Shown: positions 6,208 to 7,100 of the stretch, piece by piece
Layout: every line of letters starts with the position of its first letter
How positions within the stretch are numbered: the first letter of the stretch is position 1
Source: an uncultured Lachnospiraceae bacterium
GTDB taxonomy: Bacteria; Bacillota; Clostridia; Lachnospirales; Lachnospiraceae
Direction of reading: 5' to 3'
Length of the DNA stretch: 7,100 nt
Assembly: GCA_902796375.1 (NCBI GenBank)
Contig: CADBOW010000055.1
Location: forward strand, 1 to 7,100
Made by a program: the position numbers and the translations under genes
Notes under the pieces: generated by a model
Databases searched by the model: none
What the model saw: the letters and a program-made list of their open reading frames with translations, nothing else
What the model was told of the DNA's origin: nothing

Positions 6208-6753
6208 ATGGAATTATATGATGGACGGCCTGAGTCCGTGGAGGGACGGCTGGCAAGGGAAGTTAGAACCTACGACTATCTGGACCGGTTGGGGATCCCA
6301 TACCGGAGAACAGATCATGAGGCAGCAGATAATATGGAGGCCTGCTTTGAGATTGACAAGGTTCTGGGTGTGGTGATCTGCAAGAACCTCTTTCTCTGCA
6401 ACCGGCAGAAGACGAATTTCTATCTTCTGATGATGCCGGGGGATAAGAAGTTCAAGACGAAGGAGCTTTCCAGTCAGATCAATTCGGCCCGCCTGTCATT
6501 TGCGGATGCGGATGATATGCTGCGTTTCCTGGATATAGAGCCGGGAGCGGTAAGCATCATGGGGCTGATGAATGACACGGAGCATGAGGTGCAGCTCCTG
6601 ATCGACGAGGATGTGCGGAAGGATGAGTATGTCGGCTGCCATCCCTGCGTATGCACCTCCAGCCTGAAGCTGCGGACACAGGATATCATGGAGAAGTTCC
6701 TGCCTGCTACGGGACATGAGGCGAAGGTGGTGCACCTGGTAGGTGAGGACTGA
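6208..6753 (+). CDS. YbaK/ProX-like prolyl-tRNA editing domain protein
   Basis: The 181-residue protein is a free-standing aminoacyl-tRNA deacylase of the YbaK/ProX superfamily, most like the 'prolyl-tRNA synthetase associated domain' group (ProXp-ala/PrdX). Characterised members remove mischarged alanine from tRNA-Pro in the cytoplasm, guarding proline codons. Visible family features are the Lys59-containing KNLFLCNRQKTNFYLLMMPGD (59-79), SARLSFADADDMLRFLDIEPGAVSIMGLMND (93-123), VQLLID (128-133) and EYVGCHPCVCTSSLKL (140-155). The last contains the HP motif of the family, here as CHPC. The length is normal. A ribosome site AAGGAG (6191-6196) lies 11 bases before ATG 6208. It is the last gene of the close-packed run, 49 bases after the lipoprotein gene. 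The stop codon is part of a 12-bp tandem repeat. No prolyl-tRNA synthetase or proline reductase gene is in the window. Confidence 0.9.
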   Translation: MELYDGRPESVEGRLAREVRTYDYLDRLGIPYRRTDHEAADNMEACFEIDKVLGVVICKNLFLCNRQKTNFYLLMMPGDKKFKTKELSSQINSARLSFADADDMLRFLDIEPGAVSIMGLMNDTEHEVQLLIDEDVRKDEYVGCHPCVCTSSLKLRTQDIMEKFLPATGHEAKVVHLVGED

Positions 6754-6775
6754 GTTTCCGATAGAGTTTCCGATA
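6752..6775 (+). repeat. Perfect 12-bp tandem duplication on the stop codon
   Basis: GAGTTTCCGATA occurs twice in direct succession (6752-6763 and 6764-6775), followed by GA. The first copy includes the last two bases of the TGA stop of the upstream gene. The frame past the stop stays open for 17 codons (VSDR VSDR IDQV ...) to a TGA at 6805. It is most simply a recent slippage duplication. Confidence 0.85.
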
Positions 6776-6804
6776 GAATTGATCAGGTAAAACTGTGGAA
6801 AATG

Positions 6805-6813
6805 TGATATCAT
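6805..6813 (+). promoter_or_regulatory. Candidate extended -10 promoter of the GH3-family gene
   Basis: TGATATCAT fits the extended -10 pattern TGnTATAAT with one mismatch, 54 bases before the ATG at 6868. TTGATC at 6779-6784 resembles a -35 but is 23 bases away, too far for a standard pair. It supports a separate transcription unit for the following gene, though no terminator is seen between them. Confidence 0.38.
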
Positions 6814-6867
6814 AGGCAATAGGTGAAATCTGCCCGGACCGGGGAGAAAATGAAGGAGGGGTTACAA

Positions 6868-7100
6868 ATGTCGGCATACAGCGTAATGATGAAATCTATG
6901 GCGTTGATCGGAAAGTCGGTTATGCGTTCTCTGGACAGGATGTCGGAGGATCCCGGAAAGGTGCAGGAGGAGCTCCTGCTTACGCTCCTGAGACAGAATC
7001 AGGATACGGAATACGGCAAGAAATGTGGGTTCGCCGGGATTCATTCCGTGCAGGAATATCAGGAGAAGGTTCCAATCTGCGAATATGATGATTTTGCGCC
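6868..7100 (+). CDS. GH3-family protein, N-terminal part (cut by window end)
   Basis: An open frame of 77 codons runs off the window. It begins MSAYSVMMKSMALIGKSV and continues through LLLTLLRQNQDTEYGKKCGF (about 37-56) and FAGIHSVQEYQEKVPICEYDDFA. The order 'L-x-N-x-(D)TEYGKK-GF...I.S...YQ..VPI..YDDF.P' is the characteristic N-terminus of the GH3 (auxin-responsive GH3) family, ANL-related enzymes that in plants adenylate a carboxylic acid and conjugate it to an amino acid. Bacterial members are mostly uncharacterised. The start is fixed by AGGAGG (6854-6859), 8 bases before ATG 6868; an in-frame ATG at 6850 is less likely because the ribosome site falls inside it. The catalytic and ATP-binding motifs lie beyond the window, so activity cannot be judged. 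Confidence 0.78.
   Translation, partial: MSAYSVMMKSMALIGKSVMRSLDRMSEDPGKVQEELLLTLLRQNQDTEYGKKCGFAGIHSVQEYQEKVPICEYDDFA

Noticed and set aside
6185..6376. Short + strand open frame before and overlapping the ProX-like gene
   Set aside because: Its product has no recognisable feature, and the purine run at its start serves as the ribosome site of the real gene at 6208.
1..7100. CRISPR array, tRNA, rRNA, complete insertion sequence, phage or toxin-antitoxin genes
   Set aside because: No spaced direct repeats, RNA gene signatures, transposase, integrase or phage/toxin motifs were found on either strand.

Overview
The window reads as a piece of a Clostridia chromosome, most likely from the Lachnospiraceae (gut Firmicutes). 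This is inferred from strong AGGAGG-type ribosome binding sites, the protein styles (a secreted C-type lectin/Fn3 protein with a 'VDAAA' signal-peptide end, a GlxK/GarK-family glycerate kinase, a free-standing ProX-type editing domain, a bacterial GH3-family protein) and a moderately G+C-rich composition. No RNA gene or phylogenetic marker is present, so placement below family level is not supported. All eight recognisable genes lie on the + strand.

Region 1 (1-872) is a classical short-chain dehydrogenase/reductase, complete at its 3' end, whose ATG may overlap the stop codon of a gene outside the window. Region 2 (873-2109) is different in character: a probable promoter with an extended -10, a leader with nested inverted repeats, and a secreted lectin-like protein (1040-1870) that is clearly more A+T-rich than everything around it. 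It is followed by a non-coding stretch with three tandem 12-bp units and a long, nearly perfect hairpin that looks like a terminator or a dispersed repeat.

Region 3 (2119-6753) is a run of five closely spaced genes: a multi-pass acyltransferase-3 family membrane protein, a metallo-beta-lactamase-fold hydrolase, a glycerate kinase, a membrane-anchored trypsin-like lipoprotein, and a prolyl-tRNA-editing (YbaK/ProX-like) protein. Gaps are 39, 13, 16 and 49 bases with no terminator, so they are probably co-transcribed, but no shared pathway is evident. Region 4 (6754-7100) holds a 12-bp tandem duplication on the ProX stop codon, a possible promoter, and the first 77 codons of a GH3-family (ANL-like acyl-adenylating) protein cut by the window end.

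I do not see a clear new multi-gene system. The items most worth a second look are the structured leader in front of the lectin gene, the repeat/hairpin block after it, the trypsin-like lipoprotein with an intact catalytic triad, the low-complexity insert in the metallo-beta-lactamase-fold protein, and the GH3-family gene.
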